From NCBI RefSeq assembly GCF_023008545.1, contig NZ_CP095397.1:558001-622000 (forward strand): DNA of 64,000 nucleotides. The letters run 5' to 3'. Positions 51,037 through 59,663 of this stretch are shown here, piece after piece (the stretch's first letter is position 1; each line of letters begins with the position of its first letter). Position numbers and translations under genes: made by a program. The notes under the pieces are model-generated. The model saw only the letters and a program-made list of their open reading frames with translations. It was not told the origin of the DNA and searched no databases. The stretch comes from Natribaculum luteum (lineage in GTDB: Archaea > Halobacteriota > Halobacteria > Halobacteriales > Natrialbaceae).

Positions 51037-52368
51037 TCACCAGAAGACGGCAGCCGAGAGACCGAGCGCCAGCAGCGCACAGACGACCGCTCCCGAGAGC
51101 GTCGCGAGGAAGTTGACGCCCTGGTTGCCGAGCACCGACCCCTCGAGCGTCGCGCCGAGGAGGCTGTCGACGGTCATCCCGACGACGCCCGCGGCGACGA
51201 TAACGACCGCGCCGACCGCGCCGACCTCGGGGAAGAAGCCGTAGGCGATCCCTGCGACGACGCCCGCGCCGGCGATCCCTGCGAGTTCTCCCTGCCAGGT
51301 CACGCCGCCGTCGGTGCCCGGATCGACGGGTTCGAGCGTGGTAATAAGCCGGGGCTGATCGAAGACGCCGCCGATCTCACTCGAGAGGGTGTCGCTCATC
51401 GCGGTGGCGACGGAGCCGGCGAAGGCGAACAGGAACAGGTCGGCCCCGCCGGGGAGCAGTTCGGCAGAACTGGCGGCGTAGCCGAGGACGGCCGTGAGGG
51501 CGACGGCCGCGTTCCCGAGGACGTTCCCGCTCCCTCGTGCGCCGTCGTTGTCCTCGGCGACGCCGCGTGCTGCTTTCTCCTCGTAGCGGAACTTCGTCGA
51601 GAGGCTCCCGATGGCGAAAAAGGAGATGAGGACGGCGAACCAGTCGTAGCCGCCGAAGACGATCGTCAACAACACGAGCAGGATACCGGTGAGCATTCCG
51701 GCGACGGAGGCGGCCCCGAGCGCGTAGGAGGCGTAGCCGAACGCGACGGTCACGACGAGCGCGATGGCGATGACGGTCGCGCCGATCTCGGGCTCGAGTT
51801 CCGCGAGCAGCCACGAGAGGAGGCCGACGGAGAGCATGACGATGGGATCGTCGTAGAGCAGCAGTACGTCACGCAGGAGGGCGGCGAGAAGCGCGCCGCT
51901 GACAGCGAGAAAGACGATCGACGGGAAAGCGCCCTCGAGCGACGTTCCGAGCAGAACGAGCGTCGCCGTCTGGCCGACGACGGCCGCGAGGCTCCCGCCG
52001 ACACAGAACGCGCTCGCGTGGACGACGGCCGCGTCGGTTCGCACTCGAGTGAGTTGTTCGGCGAGGTTGCCGTAGCCGATGAGGAGGACGCTGCCGACGA
52101 AGATCGAAAGAGACATCGACGACGTCACCGCGATGACGCCGAGCGCAGTTGCGGCGAGGACGAACGTGATCAGTCCGTAGAGGCGTTCGTCCTCGTAATC
52201 GTCGGGAAACGCGAAGAGGTCGAACAGGGGGCCGCCGCTGACGACGAACGCTGCCAGCAACACGACGGCAGCGACAGGTGCGGCGGCCATCGGTCCGAAC
52301 AGCGGAACGGCGAGTGAAAGCGTACAGAGCGCGGCAAACGCCCCTGCTCGCCGAACTGGCGATGTCAC
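51037..52368 (-). CDS. DUF92 family integral membrane protein
   Basis: The 443-residue protein has about twelve membrane helices and ends with the DUF92 block: SDTLSSEIGGVFDQPRLITTLEPVDPGTDGGVTWQGELAGIAGA...DSLLGATLEGSVLGNQGVNFLATLSGAVV. DUF92 proteins include phytyl-phosphate kinase VTE6 of plants and a cytidylyltransferase-like group, so a role in isoprenoid or lipid phosphate metabolism is possible. The N-terminal half is unrecognised. The cis-prenyltransferase genes nearby may be functionally related. It converges with dnaG, 15 bp apart. Confidence 0.85.
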   Translation of the reverse strand: MTSPVRRAGAFAALCTLSLAVPLFGPMAAAPVAAVVLLAAFVVSGGPLFDLFAFPDDYEDERLYGLITFVLAATALGVIAVTSSMSLSIFVGSVLLIGYGNLAEQLTRVRTDAAVVHASAFCVGGSLAAVVGQTATLVLLGTSLEGAFPSIVFLAVSGALLAALLRDVLLLYDDPIVMLSVGLLSWLLAELEPEIGATVIAIALVVTVAFGYASYALGAASVAGMLTGILLVLLTIVFGGYDWFAVLISFFAIGSLSTKFRYEEKAARGVAEDNDGARGSGNVLGNAAVALTAVLGYAASSAELLPGGADLFLFAFAGSVATAMSDTLSSEIGGVFDQPRLITTLEPVDPGTDGGVTWQGELAGIAGAGVVAGIAYGFFPEVGAVGAVVIVAAGVVGMTVDSLLGATLEGSVLGNQGVNFLATLSGAVVCALLALGLSAAVFW

Positions 52369-52563
52369 GATATCGGTTCCTTTCTGCGGGGGTCACTTTA
52401 ACGTTAGCAAGCAAAATTCCTCGCGTCACCGCGCTGGAGCGGACGGCTCAGCGGCACGAGACGACAGACCAGGGATTGCGGCCGCCCGATCGCCAGTGGT
52501 CGCGGCGTCGACAGCCAGCGCAAAGTCGTAACGGTTAGGCAGGTTGGGTGGGAAACTCGACCC

Positions 52564-53169
52564 GTGGGACTGTACGAACAGTATCTCGCCGTTCGAATTC
52601 GCCGCCACGACGGTGAGCGGCCCGACCACGTCGCACTCATCATCACCGAACGAGACCTGCTCGAGCAGGGCGCATACGAGACGCTCACCGACTTCTTCGA
52701 GTGGGCATTCGAGTACGCAACGCGCGTGACGGTCTACGTGAGCGTCCTCGACGCCGCCGCGGTGCCGACGCTCCGGCGACAACTCGAGGAGATCGACGCA
52801 CCGCGTGCCGTCGACGTTCGCGGTCCCGACGACCGTGATCGGGCGGACGCACCGATTCGAATCGGCATCGGTCTCGGCGGGAAACACGAGTTTACGAGCG
52901 CCGTCCGGACGCTCGCGGAGGGCGTCGACGCTGGCGACCTCTCGCCGGAAGACATCGACGACGAGGACGTCGAACGGCACCTGATCTTTCCCTCTGAACC
53001 CGACCTCGTCATCAAGACCGGGGCGGAACGGCTCTCCGATTTCATGATCTGGCAGTCGGTCTACTCCGAACTCTACTTCACCGACGTCAACTGGCGGGAC
53101 TTCCGGAAGCGGGACTTCCTGCGGGCGGTCCACGAGTTCTGTAACCGCTCTCGCCGGTTCGGTCGCTGA
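52564..53169 (+). CDS. Cis-prenyltransferase homologue lacking catalytic residues (possible non-catalytic subunit)
   Basis: The 201-residue protein starts at GTG 52564. Its C-terminal half aligns with undecaprenyl diphosphate synthases: DLVIKTGAERLSDFMIWQSVYSELYFTDVNWRDFRKRDFLRAVHEFCNRSRRFG parallels '[32 protein letters not shown]...RRFG'. At the N-terminus, where the active enzyme has HVAVIQDGNRR, it reads HVALIITERDL, so the catalytic Asp and the N-x-x-R-R loop are absent. The RTGG arginine is Lys. The enzyme with intact residues is encoded 0.5 kb away at 53676-54611. Confidence 0.82.
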   Translation: MGLYEQYLAVRIRRHDGERPDHVALIITERDLLEQGAYETLTDFFEWAFEYATRVTVYVSVLDAAAVPTLRRQLEEIDAPRAVDVRGPDDRDRADAPIRIGIGLGGKHEFTSAVRTLAEGVDAGDLSPEDIDDEDVERHLIFPSEPDLVIKTGAERLSDFMIWQSVYSELYFTDVNWRDFRKRDFLRAVHEFCNRSRRFGR

Positions 53170-53250
53170 CACCGTCGGATGTGGCTGTGTTCCGACGCGC
53201 TCGATGGGTAGCTGGCATATCGGCACTTGACTCACGGCCGTCGTTACGAC

Positions 53251-53622
53251 CTACCGGGACGTCGCGCTCTCGACGTTCACGCCTTCGAACGGTTCGGAGT
53301 CCGTCTCCAGACGCTTCTCGACGGTGACGCTTCCCGTCGCCGGGTCGAACGCGAGCAGGCCCGCGTCCTCGAGTCTCGGCAGAACGACGTGAACGAGGGC
53401 GATCCGGACTTCGGTGGTCGTCCGTTCGTCGGGTTCGTCGCGTTCGAGTCGCGCGACACCCTCGACCAGCCGCTCGAGCGTCACCGGCGGGTCGAAGGTC
53501 GAGAGCACGGTCAGCGTCCGTCGCGTCCGGCCGCTCGCGAGGAGTGCGTACGCGTCGTCGAGCGAGATACCAGTCGCCTGTGCGAACCGTTCGACCGATC
53601 CACCACCATCGAACATATCCAT
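53251..53622 (-). CDS. Haloarchaeal winged-helix regulator (DUF7344-like)
   Basis: The 123-residue protein reads ...SLDDAYALLASGRTRRTLTVLSTFDPPVTLERLVEGVARLERDEPDERTTTEVRIALVHVVLPRLEDAGLLAFDPATGSVTVEKRLE. The 'LLASxRRRxxLxxL - LHHVHLPRLxxxGLxxxDxxxxxV' order matches the same small HTH family as the gene at 21715-22068. It sits between the two cis-prenyltransferase genes and on the strand of the catalytic one, so it may regulate them, an inference from position. Confidence 0.75.
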   Translation of the reverse strand: MDMFDGGGSVERFAQATGISLDDAYALLASGRTRRTLTVLSTFDPPVTLERLVEGVARLERDEPDERTTTEVRIALVHVVLPRLEDAGLLAFDPATGSVTVEKRLETDSEPFEGVNVESATSR

Positions 53623-53675
53623 TAGTTATTACTCGACATCAATAAATCCTCGCGCGAGAAATTCTTGACCCGGAC

Positions 53676-54611
53676 TCAGTCGGCGGCGCGAGTGGACGAG
53701 TCGGTGTCGGCGAGTTCGTCGGCGTCGGGGCGTTCGGCGATCGGCAGCGAGTCGCGAAACCGACTGGCGACCGCACGGGCCTCGGCGAGTTCCGGTTCGC
53801 TTACTGCACGCAACAACGCGAGCGCCCGGCGTGCCTTGGTGCGCCGCCAGGACGCCTCACGGTGTTCGTAGGTTCGAATCCCGCGCAGGAAGTCCGCCTT
53901 GGAGAACTCCGGCCAGTACGGTGCACAGAAGAAGACCGCCGCCTCGTTGCCGTTCGCGTGCCACGGCAGGAAGTTCGAGGTTCGTTCGTCCCCACCTGTC
54001 CGAATGATGAGGTCGACGTCCCGGACGGGGCGTTCGTACAGTCGATCTTCGATCGTCTCGACGTCGACGTCCTCGGGCGAGAGGTCGCCGCGTTCGACGT
54101 CGCGGGCGACGCTGCGGGTGGCGTAGAGCAGTTCCGAGCGGCCGCCGTAGGCGAGTGCAATGTTGAGCACGAACTGGTCGTACTCCTGGGTCCGTCGTTC
54201 GGCGTAGCGGACGGCTTCCTGGACGCGATCCGGGAGCCGGTCGACGTCGCCCAGAATCCGAATGCAGACCTCGTTGTCGTGAACTTTCTCCGCGTCGGCG
54301 AACTCGAGGAGTTTCTCCTGGAGGAGGTCGAACAGCGCCTCGCGTTCTTCGGGCGGGCGGTCGAAGTTTTCCGTCGAGAACGCATAGAGGGTGAGTTCCT
54401 CGATGCCGATCTCCTGGCACCACTCGAGGACGCGCTCGGTCGTCTCTGCACCGGCCCGGTGGCCGTCTGGCGCGTCCGCTCCCCGCTGTCGCGCGTACCG
54501 ACGATTGCCGTCCTGAATCACTGCGACGTGTGTCGGCGCACCCGAAATCTCACGGGCGAGCAGTCGCTCGTATGCCGACCTGACGCGCTTTCGGAACCAC
54601 CCACTCATCAT
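53676..54611 (-). CDS. uppS: Polyprenyl diphosphate synthase (cis-prenyltransferase)
   Basis: The 311-residue protein has all motifs of the family: HVAVIQDGNRRYARQRG (catalytic Asp34 and substrate loop), GHRAGAETTERVLEWC, LYAFSTENFDRPPEE, IALAYGGRSEL and LIIRTGGDERTSNFLPWHANGNEAAVFFCAPYWPEFSKADFLRG. It extends isopentenyl units in cis to make the polyprenyl phosphate carrier used in S-layer glycosylation. The C-terminal 60 residues are basic/acidic and family-specific. ATG at 54611 or 54608. Confidence 0.95.
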   Translation of the reverse strand: MMSGWFRKRVRSAYERLLAREISGAPTHVAVIQDGNRRYARQRGADAPDGHRAGAETTERVLEWCQEIGIEELTLYAFSTENFDRPPEEREALFDLLQEKLLEFADAEKVHDNEVCIRILGDVDRLPDRVQEAVRYAERRTQEYDQFVLNIALAYGGRSELLYATRSVARDVERGDLSPEDVDVETIEDRLYERPVRDVDLIIRTGGDERTSNFLPWHANGNEAAVFFCAPYWPEFSKADFLRGIRTYEHREASWRRTKARRALALLRAVSEPELAEARAVASRFRDSLPIAERPDADELADTDSSTRAAD

Positions 54612-54742
54612 CTAAGCAGACAGTAGCGATCACTATGTGTCTTGTGTGTCAGTCGCCGTCTGTGATGTGTGTTATCGAGATTCTTTCCGCTATCGGTGCC
54701 GAATCGTGACGGCTATCCGTTTCCGCCACCTGGTTTCGCTCG

Positions 54743-55147
54743 ATGGCAGACGTGATCGACGAGGACCTCTACAGGCGGACGAAGGCGTTGCTCGAACCCG
54801 GCGAGATCCAGCTCAACGGCGCGATCGTCCACACGGAGTACGGCTCCCAGGAGGACGTCCAGATGATGCAGGCGACGATCGACGTGGGCGACATCATCGC
54901 GGAACACGCCGGCTACGATCCCACGGACTGTTACGTCTACTCCGGCAACGACGACACCGACTTCTCCTCGAACCAGCACCAGGGGCTGACCCTCGAGGAC
55001 GAGGAGTTCGTCTGGGAGTGCCAGCAGCTTCTGCGCGATGGGACGTTCGACATCGTGATCTACTACGAGGCGAGCGCAGACCACGAGGCGATCCTCGAAG
55101 ACGTCCGCGACCTCGGGTACGAGGCCACCGGCGTCGAAGGCGAGTGA
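54743..55147 (+). CDS. DUF5778 family protein
   Basis: The 134-residue protein MADVIDEDLYRRTKALLEPGEIQLNGAIVHTEYGSQEDVQMMQATIDVGDIIAEHAGYDPTDCYVYSGNDDTDFSSNQHQGLTLEDEEFVWECQQLLRDGTFDIVIYYEASADHEAILEDV is highly conserved in haloarchaea. The conserved acidic/aromatic pattern and D-T-D-F resemble a family with unknown function. There is no membrane helix. It lies between the cis-prenyltransferase and hemA without an obvious link. Confidence 0.78.
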   Translation: MADVIDEDLYRRTKALLEPGEIQLNGAIVHTEYGSQEDVQMMQATIDVGDIIAEHAGYDPTDCYVYSGNDDTDFSSNQHQGLTLEDEEFVWECQQLLRDGTFDIVIYYEASADHEAILEDVRDLGYEATGVEGE

Positions 55148-55471
55148 TACCGATCCACGTGGCGAGCCGCTTATGTCAGGCCGGAACGAACGTTTTCACA
55201 TGAACACGGTGTCGACCGATGCGATCGCGGACCGGTCGTCGACGCTCCAACGAGTAGGTCTCTCGCGGCACCGTTCGCGCTCTCGGCGACCGCGACGCGC
55301 CGAGGTGGGACCGGCGCGAGCGCCGCCGCTCGTCTTCGACCGCGGGCCTCTCCGTGTTGCCTCCGTCGAACCTTCGTCGGATTGGACAGCTTTACGTACC
55401 GGTACTGCCAACCCCCGACGAGTGATCGAGGACGTGTTCGTCGAAAATCTGTGTTCGGAGGGTGAGACGCC

Positions 55472-56785
55472 GTGACCGACACGGGCGTCGTCACCAGCGC
55501 TCGAGTGACCCACGAGACCGGCAGCGTCGACGACCTCGCCGCGGCCAGTCCCGACAGCCAGCGAACCGGCGTCGCCAGCCTCCGCTCACTTCCAGACGTC
55601 GACGAGGCGTTCGTCCTCTCGACGTGCAACCGCGTCGAAGCCTACGTCGTCGCGTCCGAGACCGCCGTCGGACGAGCCGCACTCGAGGAGTTCTTCGCCG
55701 ACGTCCGCGAGGATGCAGTCGTCTGGAGCGACCACGACGAGAGTCTCCGACACCTTCTGTCCGTCGCTGCCGGCCTCGACTCGGTTGTCGTCGGCGAAGA
55801 CCAGATCCTCGGCCAGGTTCGATCCGCTTACGAGGACGCCCGCACGACCGGCGGCATCGGCCCCATGCTCGAGACGGCCATCACGAAGGCCCTCCACGTC
55901 GGCGAACGCGCCCGCACCGAGACGGCGATCAACGAGGGCGTCGTCTCGCTCGGCTCTGCTGCCGCGAAACTCGTCTCCGAGACCGTCGGCGTCGACGGCG
56001 CGACCGCGCTCGTCGTCGGCGCAGGCGAGATGGGACAGCTCGCAGCGCAGAGTCTCGTCGACTACGGCGTCGACGAGGTAGTCGTCGCGAATCGGACCGT
56101 CTCCAACGCCGAAGACGTCGTCGCCGACCTCGATGCTGACGGGAGCACGGTCTCCCTGGACGACCTCGAGACGGCGGCGGCCCGCGCCGACGTCGTCGTC
56201 GCGGCCACGGGCAGTCCGGAGCCGGTACTCGAGCCCCACCACCTCGGCGAGCGCGAACAGGTCGTCGTCGACCTCGGCCAGCCACGAGACGTCCGTCCCA
56301 GTGCGGCGGCAGCTCCCGACGTGACCGTCTACGACCTCGACGACCTCGAGACGGTCACCCAGCGGACCCGCGAGCAGCGAGCCGACGCCGCGGACGAGGT
56401 CGAGGCGATGATCGACCGCGAGTTCGACCTGCTCTGCGAGCAGTACAAGCGAACCCGTGCGGACGAGGTGATCGCCGCCATGTACGAGAGCGCAGAACGG
56501 GTCAAACAGCGGGAGGTCGAAACCGCCCTCTCGAGGCTCGAGTCGGCCGACGATCTCTCGGAGGACCAGAAGGAGGTCGTCCGATCGATGGCCGACGCGC
56601 TCGTCGGCCAACTGCTCGCTCCGCCGACCAAGAGCCTGCGAGAGGCCGCTGCAGAAGACGACTGGGAGACGATCAACACCGCCTTGCAACTGTTCGATCC
56701 CGAGTTCGGTCCCGAACCCCTGATCTCGAACGTCGGTGAGGAGAACGGACTCGAGGGTGCCGTCGGCGCGATCGACGACGATTGA
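55472..56785 (+). CDS. hemA: Glutamyl-tRNA reductase
   Basis: The 437-residue protein starts at GTG 55472. It has the catalytic Cys52 in LSTCNRVEAYVV, the GEDQILGQVRSAYEDA motif of the glutamate-binding domain, an NADP fold ALVVGAGEMGQLAAQSL near residue 180, and a C-terminal dimerisation helix. It converts glutamyl-tRNA-Glu to glutamate 1-semialdehyde, the first step of haem and cobalamin synthesis. In many haloarchaea a siroheme-synthase-type gene precedes it; here that position holds about 320 bp of unconvincing sequence. Confidence 0.96.
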   Translation: MTDTGVVTSARVTHETGSVDDLAAASPDSQRTGVASLRSLPDVDEAFVLSTCNRVEAYVVASETAVGRAALEEFFADVREDAVVWSDHDESLRHLLSVAAGLDSVVVGEDQILGQVRSAYEDARTTGGIGPMLETAITKALHVGERARTETAINEGVVSLGSAAAKLVSETVGVDGATALVVGAGEMGQLAAQSLVDYGVDEVVVANRTVSNAEDVVADLDADGSTVSLDDLETAAARADVVVAATGSPEPVLEPHHLGEREQVVVDLGQPRDVRPSAAAAPDVTVYDLDDLETVTQRTREQRADAADEVEAMIDREFDLLCEQYKRTRADEVIAAMYESAERVKQREVETALSRLESADDLSEDQKEVVRSMADALVGQLLAPPTKSLREAAAEDDWETINTALQLFDPEFGPEPLISNVGEENGLEGAVGAIDDD

Positions 56786-56895
56786 GGCACGTAACGCCGG
56801 AATACGGACCCTGTCGACGAGATCGTGATCGACGACGCTGACGTTCTATCCTCGTGGACACAACCATTATTTAACTGGGTCGCGTTCGCCCACGC

Positions 56896-57177
56896 ATGGC
56901 AGAGCTTCTTTCCGACGAGGAGATCGCGAACTCCCTCCCCGACGCGTGGGGGCGCGAGGGCGACGAGATCGTTCGAGTCTACGAGTTCGACGACTACCTC
57001 CGTGGCGTCAACTTCGCCCAGATGGTCGGCGAGATCGCGGAAGCCCAGTACCACCATCCGGAGATGATCGTCCGCTACGAGGAAGTCGAGATCCGACTCA
57101 CCAGTCACGAGGAAGGCGGGATCACGGACGCGGACGTTGAGATGGCCGAACTGATCGAGTCCGAACGCAGGACCTGA
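56896..57177 (+). CDS. Pterin-4a-carbinolamine dehydratase
   Basis: The 93-residue protein has the dehydratase signature with the active-site histidines: EAQYHHPEMIVRYEEVEIRLTSHEEGGITDADVEMAELI, that is [EDKH]-x3-H-H-P-x5-[YW]-x9-H-x9-D. It dehydrates 4a-hydroxytetrahydropterin in the cytosol. Haloarchaeal copies may act on other pterins, because phenylalanine hydroxylase is present in only some species. It is followed by the LWR-salt gene after 2 nt. Confidence 0.92.
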   Translation: MAELLSDEEIANSLPDAWGREGDEIVRVYEFDDYLRGVNFAQMVGEIAEAQYHHPEMIVRYEEVEIRLTSHEEGGITDADVEMAELIESERRT

Positions 57178-57179
57178 GC

Positions 57180-57560
57180 ATGGACGCCCGCTACGCCTTC
57201 CGGGTCCGGTTTCGCCTCGAGCCAGCGGCCGCGGACGTCAGCGTAGCGCCCGACACGTTCGAGACGACCTGCTCGCTCGCGGCGGCCGAACCCGGCACCG
57301 AGGGCTGGCTGTTCTTCCGCGACACCCTCTGGCGCGGGGAGGTCGGCGACCCGGCACACGCCCGCCGGCTCGTCGAGGAGAAACTCCCCGTTCCGGTCGA
57401 GAACGTCGAGTTCGCCGCCTTGCACACCGACGAGGAGTATCTCGAGGCGCTGAAAGCGGAGATCGCAGCCGACCTCGAGCCGTTCAAGGCCGACGACGTG
57501 ACCGAAGTGCTCTCGAAGTACTTCGGCTCGTCGCTGATGGTCGAGAGCACAGACGAGTAG
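57180..57560 (+). CDS. LWR-salt protein
   Basis: The 126-residue protein has the family's name-giving segment WLFFRDTLWRGEVGDPAHARRLVEEKLPVPVENVEFAALHTDEEYLEALKAEI and the closing YFGSSLMV. It is a haloarchaea-specific family without known function. The ATG follows the pterin dehydratase stop by 2 nt, so the pair is one transcript. It is short and soluble. Confidence 0.82.
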   Translation: MDARYAFRVRFRLEPAAADVSVAPDTFETTCSLAAAEPGTEGWLFFRDTLWRGEVGDPAHARRLVEEKLPVPVENVEFAALHTDEEYLEALKAEIAADLEPFKADDVTEVLSKYFGSSLMVESTDE

Positions 57561-57678
57561 CACCGCCGACCGTCGCGCTGGCCGGAGAATCGCTGTCACA
57601 AACCGGTCTGACGGCCTGACGTTCTCGTCCACGAAAGACCGTGATAAAACTATACCGCTCGCGAACGTAGCCGCAGGT

Positions 57679-58206
57679 ATGACCGGGGAAACCGAACACG
57701 CCACGAGGAGCGTCGGCGTCTGGGGCGGTGGCATCGTCGGTGGCCTCGTCGGGGGCGTCGGGATGGGAATCGTCCTCCACGCCGGGGCGCTGATACCGAT
57801 CCTCGGCGTCCTCGTGGGGGATCCGACGGCGCGGGGCGGCTGGATCGTACACCTCCTGCTCAGCGTCTTCTTCGGGCTGGTGTTCGCTGCGATCGTCTCG
57901 CGGCCGGCACTCGCGGAGTTCACGGAGACGTTTCCCAGCTACCTCGGGTTCGGGTTCGCCTACGGCGTCGTACTCGGGTTGTTCGCCGGCGGCTTCCCGT
58001 TTCCGTTCGCGCTGGACCTGCTCGGGGCGAGTACGTTCCCGGTGCCGTTCCTCCCGCTTCCGGGAATCGCCGCCGAGCTCCTGGCTGCGCTGTCGTTTAC
58101 GGTCGCACACCTCGTGTACGGGCTCCTCCTCGGGGCGGTCTACGCTGCGGTCAACGGACTGGCACCCGAGACGGTGACCGAGCGGGTTCCGGCGATCGGA
58201 CGGTAA
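57679..58206 (+). CDS. Membrane protein of unknown function (four helices)
   Basis: This 175-residue protein has Gly-rich helices: GVWGGGIVGGLVGGVGMGIVLHAGALI, WIVHLLLSVFFGLVFAAIV, YLGFGFAYGVVLGLFAGGF, and ELLAALSFTVAHLVYGLLLGAVYAAV. The recurring G-x-x-x-G and 'HLVYGLLLGxVYA' resemble the small haloarchaeal DUF1440/YagU-like membrane proteins. No transport motif is visible. Confidence 0.65.
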   Translation: MTGETEHATRSVGVWGGGIVGGLVGGVGMGIVLHAGALIPILGVLVGDPTARGGWIVHLLLSVFFGLVFAAIVSRPALAEFTETFPSYLGFGFAYGVVLGLFAGGFPFPFALDLLGASTFPVPFLPLPGIAAELLAALSFTVAHLVYGLLLGAVYAAVNGLAPETVTERVPAIGR

Positions 58207-58275
58207 GCGAGCGCCGGACCGGCGGACCCCGACGCCTGCAGCCGACAAGCACTTGGTTTCGAACGTCGTATTCGA

Positions 58276-58914
58276 GTGTCCCCGATGGTCTCCGAATACG
58301 ACTTCTGGCTGCTCGACCTCGACGGGACCCTCGTCGACGTCGAGTGGTCGTACACCCGCGACGTCTTCGACAGGGTCGGCGACCGCCTCGGTCGCCAGTT
58401 CACGGATCGGGAGGCCGACGTCATCTGGAACGGACTGACAGGCTCGAGGGACCACCAGCTCCGGGAGTGGGGCGTCGACCCGACCGAGTTCTGGGAGGCG
58501 TTCCACACCGAGGAAGATCCGCTCGTGCGAGCCGAGCAAACCTACCTCCACGACGATGCCGGGTTCGTCGCCGATCTCGAGGAACCCGTCGGACTCGTCA
58601 CGCACTGCCAGCGGTACCTGACCGAACCCGTCCTCGACAACGTCGACATCCGCGACTGGTTCGACGTCGTCCTCTGTTGTACCGACGAGACGGGCTGGAA
58701 ACCCGACCCGATGCCCGTCGAACGGACGATGACCGAACTCGGCGTCGGCGACAACGGGCACCGGGGTGTCCTCGCCGGCGACGGGGCGAACGACGTCGGG
58801 GCCGCCTGGAACGCCGGGATCGACGCGATCCACGTCGAACGGGTCGGCCACGACCGACGCGGGCAGTGCGTCCTCGGCGACTATCGCGTCTCCTCGTTCG
58901 ACGAACTTCAGTGA
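58276..58914 (+). CDS. HAD-superfamily hydrolase
   Basis: The 212-residue protein has YDFWLLDLDGTLVDVEWSY (motif I with the two Asp), a helical cap (IWNGLTGSRDHQLREWGVDPTEFWEAFH), VTHCQ (motif II), GWKPDPMPVERTM (motif III Lys) and GDGANDVGAAWNAGIDAIHVER (motif IV). It is a soluble phosphatase or dehalogenase-like enzyme with an unknown substrate. The start may be GTG 58276 or ATG 58285. Confidence 0.88.
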   Translation: MSPMVSEYDFWLLDLDGTLVDVEWSYTRDVFDRVGDRLGRQFTDREADVIWNGLTGSRDHQLREWGVDPTEFWEAFHTEEDPLVRAEQTYLHDDAGFVADLEEPVGLVTHCQRYLTEPVLDNVDIRDWFDVVLCCTDETGWKPDPMPVERTMTELGVGDNGHRGVLAGDGANDVGAAWNAGIDAIHVERVGHDRRGQCVLGDYRVSSFDELQ

Positions 58915-58951
58915 ACGTCACGTCTACCGATCGCTCGAGTAGCGTCCCCTG

Positions 58952-59599
58952 TCAGGCGGAGCTATCGCTCGCCGGCTGTAGCTCCGAGTCCACGAGCGTC
59001 TCGTAGGCGCGGCGAAGCCGTTCGGACAGCGCCTGGTGGGAGATGTCGAGTTCGTTGGCCAGCTCCTCCATCGAGATTCCACGCGGGATGTCGAAGTAGC
59101 CACACTCGAACGCGGCCGCGAGTGCCTCCTGCTGTTCGGGCGTCAGACGGGTGTGTGCAGCCGTCGTCTCCGTCAGGTCGGTGACGCGCTGAATGTCGGC
59201 GTTGACGCCACGTGCGGCGAGTTCGTCGTGGGCCTGACAGAGGGCGTCTCGGTCGCGAAACCGCATCCTGACCTGCCACCAGCCGTTCATTCCTCGCATC
59301 TCGAGTAGCGATCCGCCCCCGGTGAGCAACAGGTCACAGAGCTGGGTGACGTCGTCGATGAACGTGACGTCGTAGAGGTACCGTCCGTCGGTCTCGACGA
59401 GCAACTCGGCCGACTCGACGGTCGGATCCGCGTCGAATCCCGCCTCGAGGTCGACTCGATCGACGTCGGCGACCCACAGACACGGGAGCGTCTTCGAGAC
59501 CGACGACTCGAACCTGACCGTCGCGTTCGGTGTGCGATCGAACGTCTCCGCGAGCGCGACGTCTTCGGCCGGAAGGCGAAACTCCGCAATCGTCGGCAT
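58952..59599 (-). CDS. Bacterio-opsin activator-type HTH_10 regulator
   Basis: The 215-residue protein has an N-terminal beta-rich half without a named domain (MPTIAEFRLPAEDVALAETFDRTPNATVRFESSV). It has a C-terminal HTH_10 domain: LTPEQQEALAAAFECGYFDIPRGISMEELANELDISHQALSERLRRAYETLVDSEL. This matches the Bat-type regulators of haloarchaea, which recognise DNA through this helix-turn-helix. The ligand is unknown. It is convergent with the HAD gene (37 bp gap). Confidence 0.87.
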   Translation of the reverse strand: MPTIAEFRLPAEDVALAETFDRTPNATVRFESSVSKTLPCLWVADVDRVDLEAGFDADPTVESAELLVETDGRYLYDVTFIDDVTQLCDLLLTGGGSLLEMRGMNGWWQVRMRFRDRDALCQAHDELAARGVNADIQRVTDLTETTAAHTRLTPEQQEALAAAFECGYFDIPRGISMEELANELDISHQALSERLRRAYETLVDSELQPASDSSA

Positions 59600-59663
59600 T
59601 AGCGGTGGTACACCGTTCGGCGGTAAAAGTTGCGTTTCCGCTCGAGCGGACAGTCAGCGTCGA

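Noticed and set aside
55173-55475. 100-codon frame whose TGA overlaps the hemA GTG
   Set aside because: The overlap looks like coupling, but the protein is basic and low-complexity (RHRSRSRRPRRAEV) with no family pattern. It could be a decayed siroheme-synthase-type gene, but I cannot show it.
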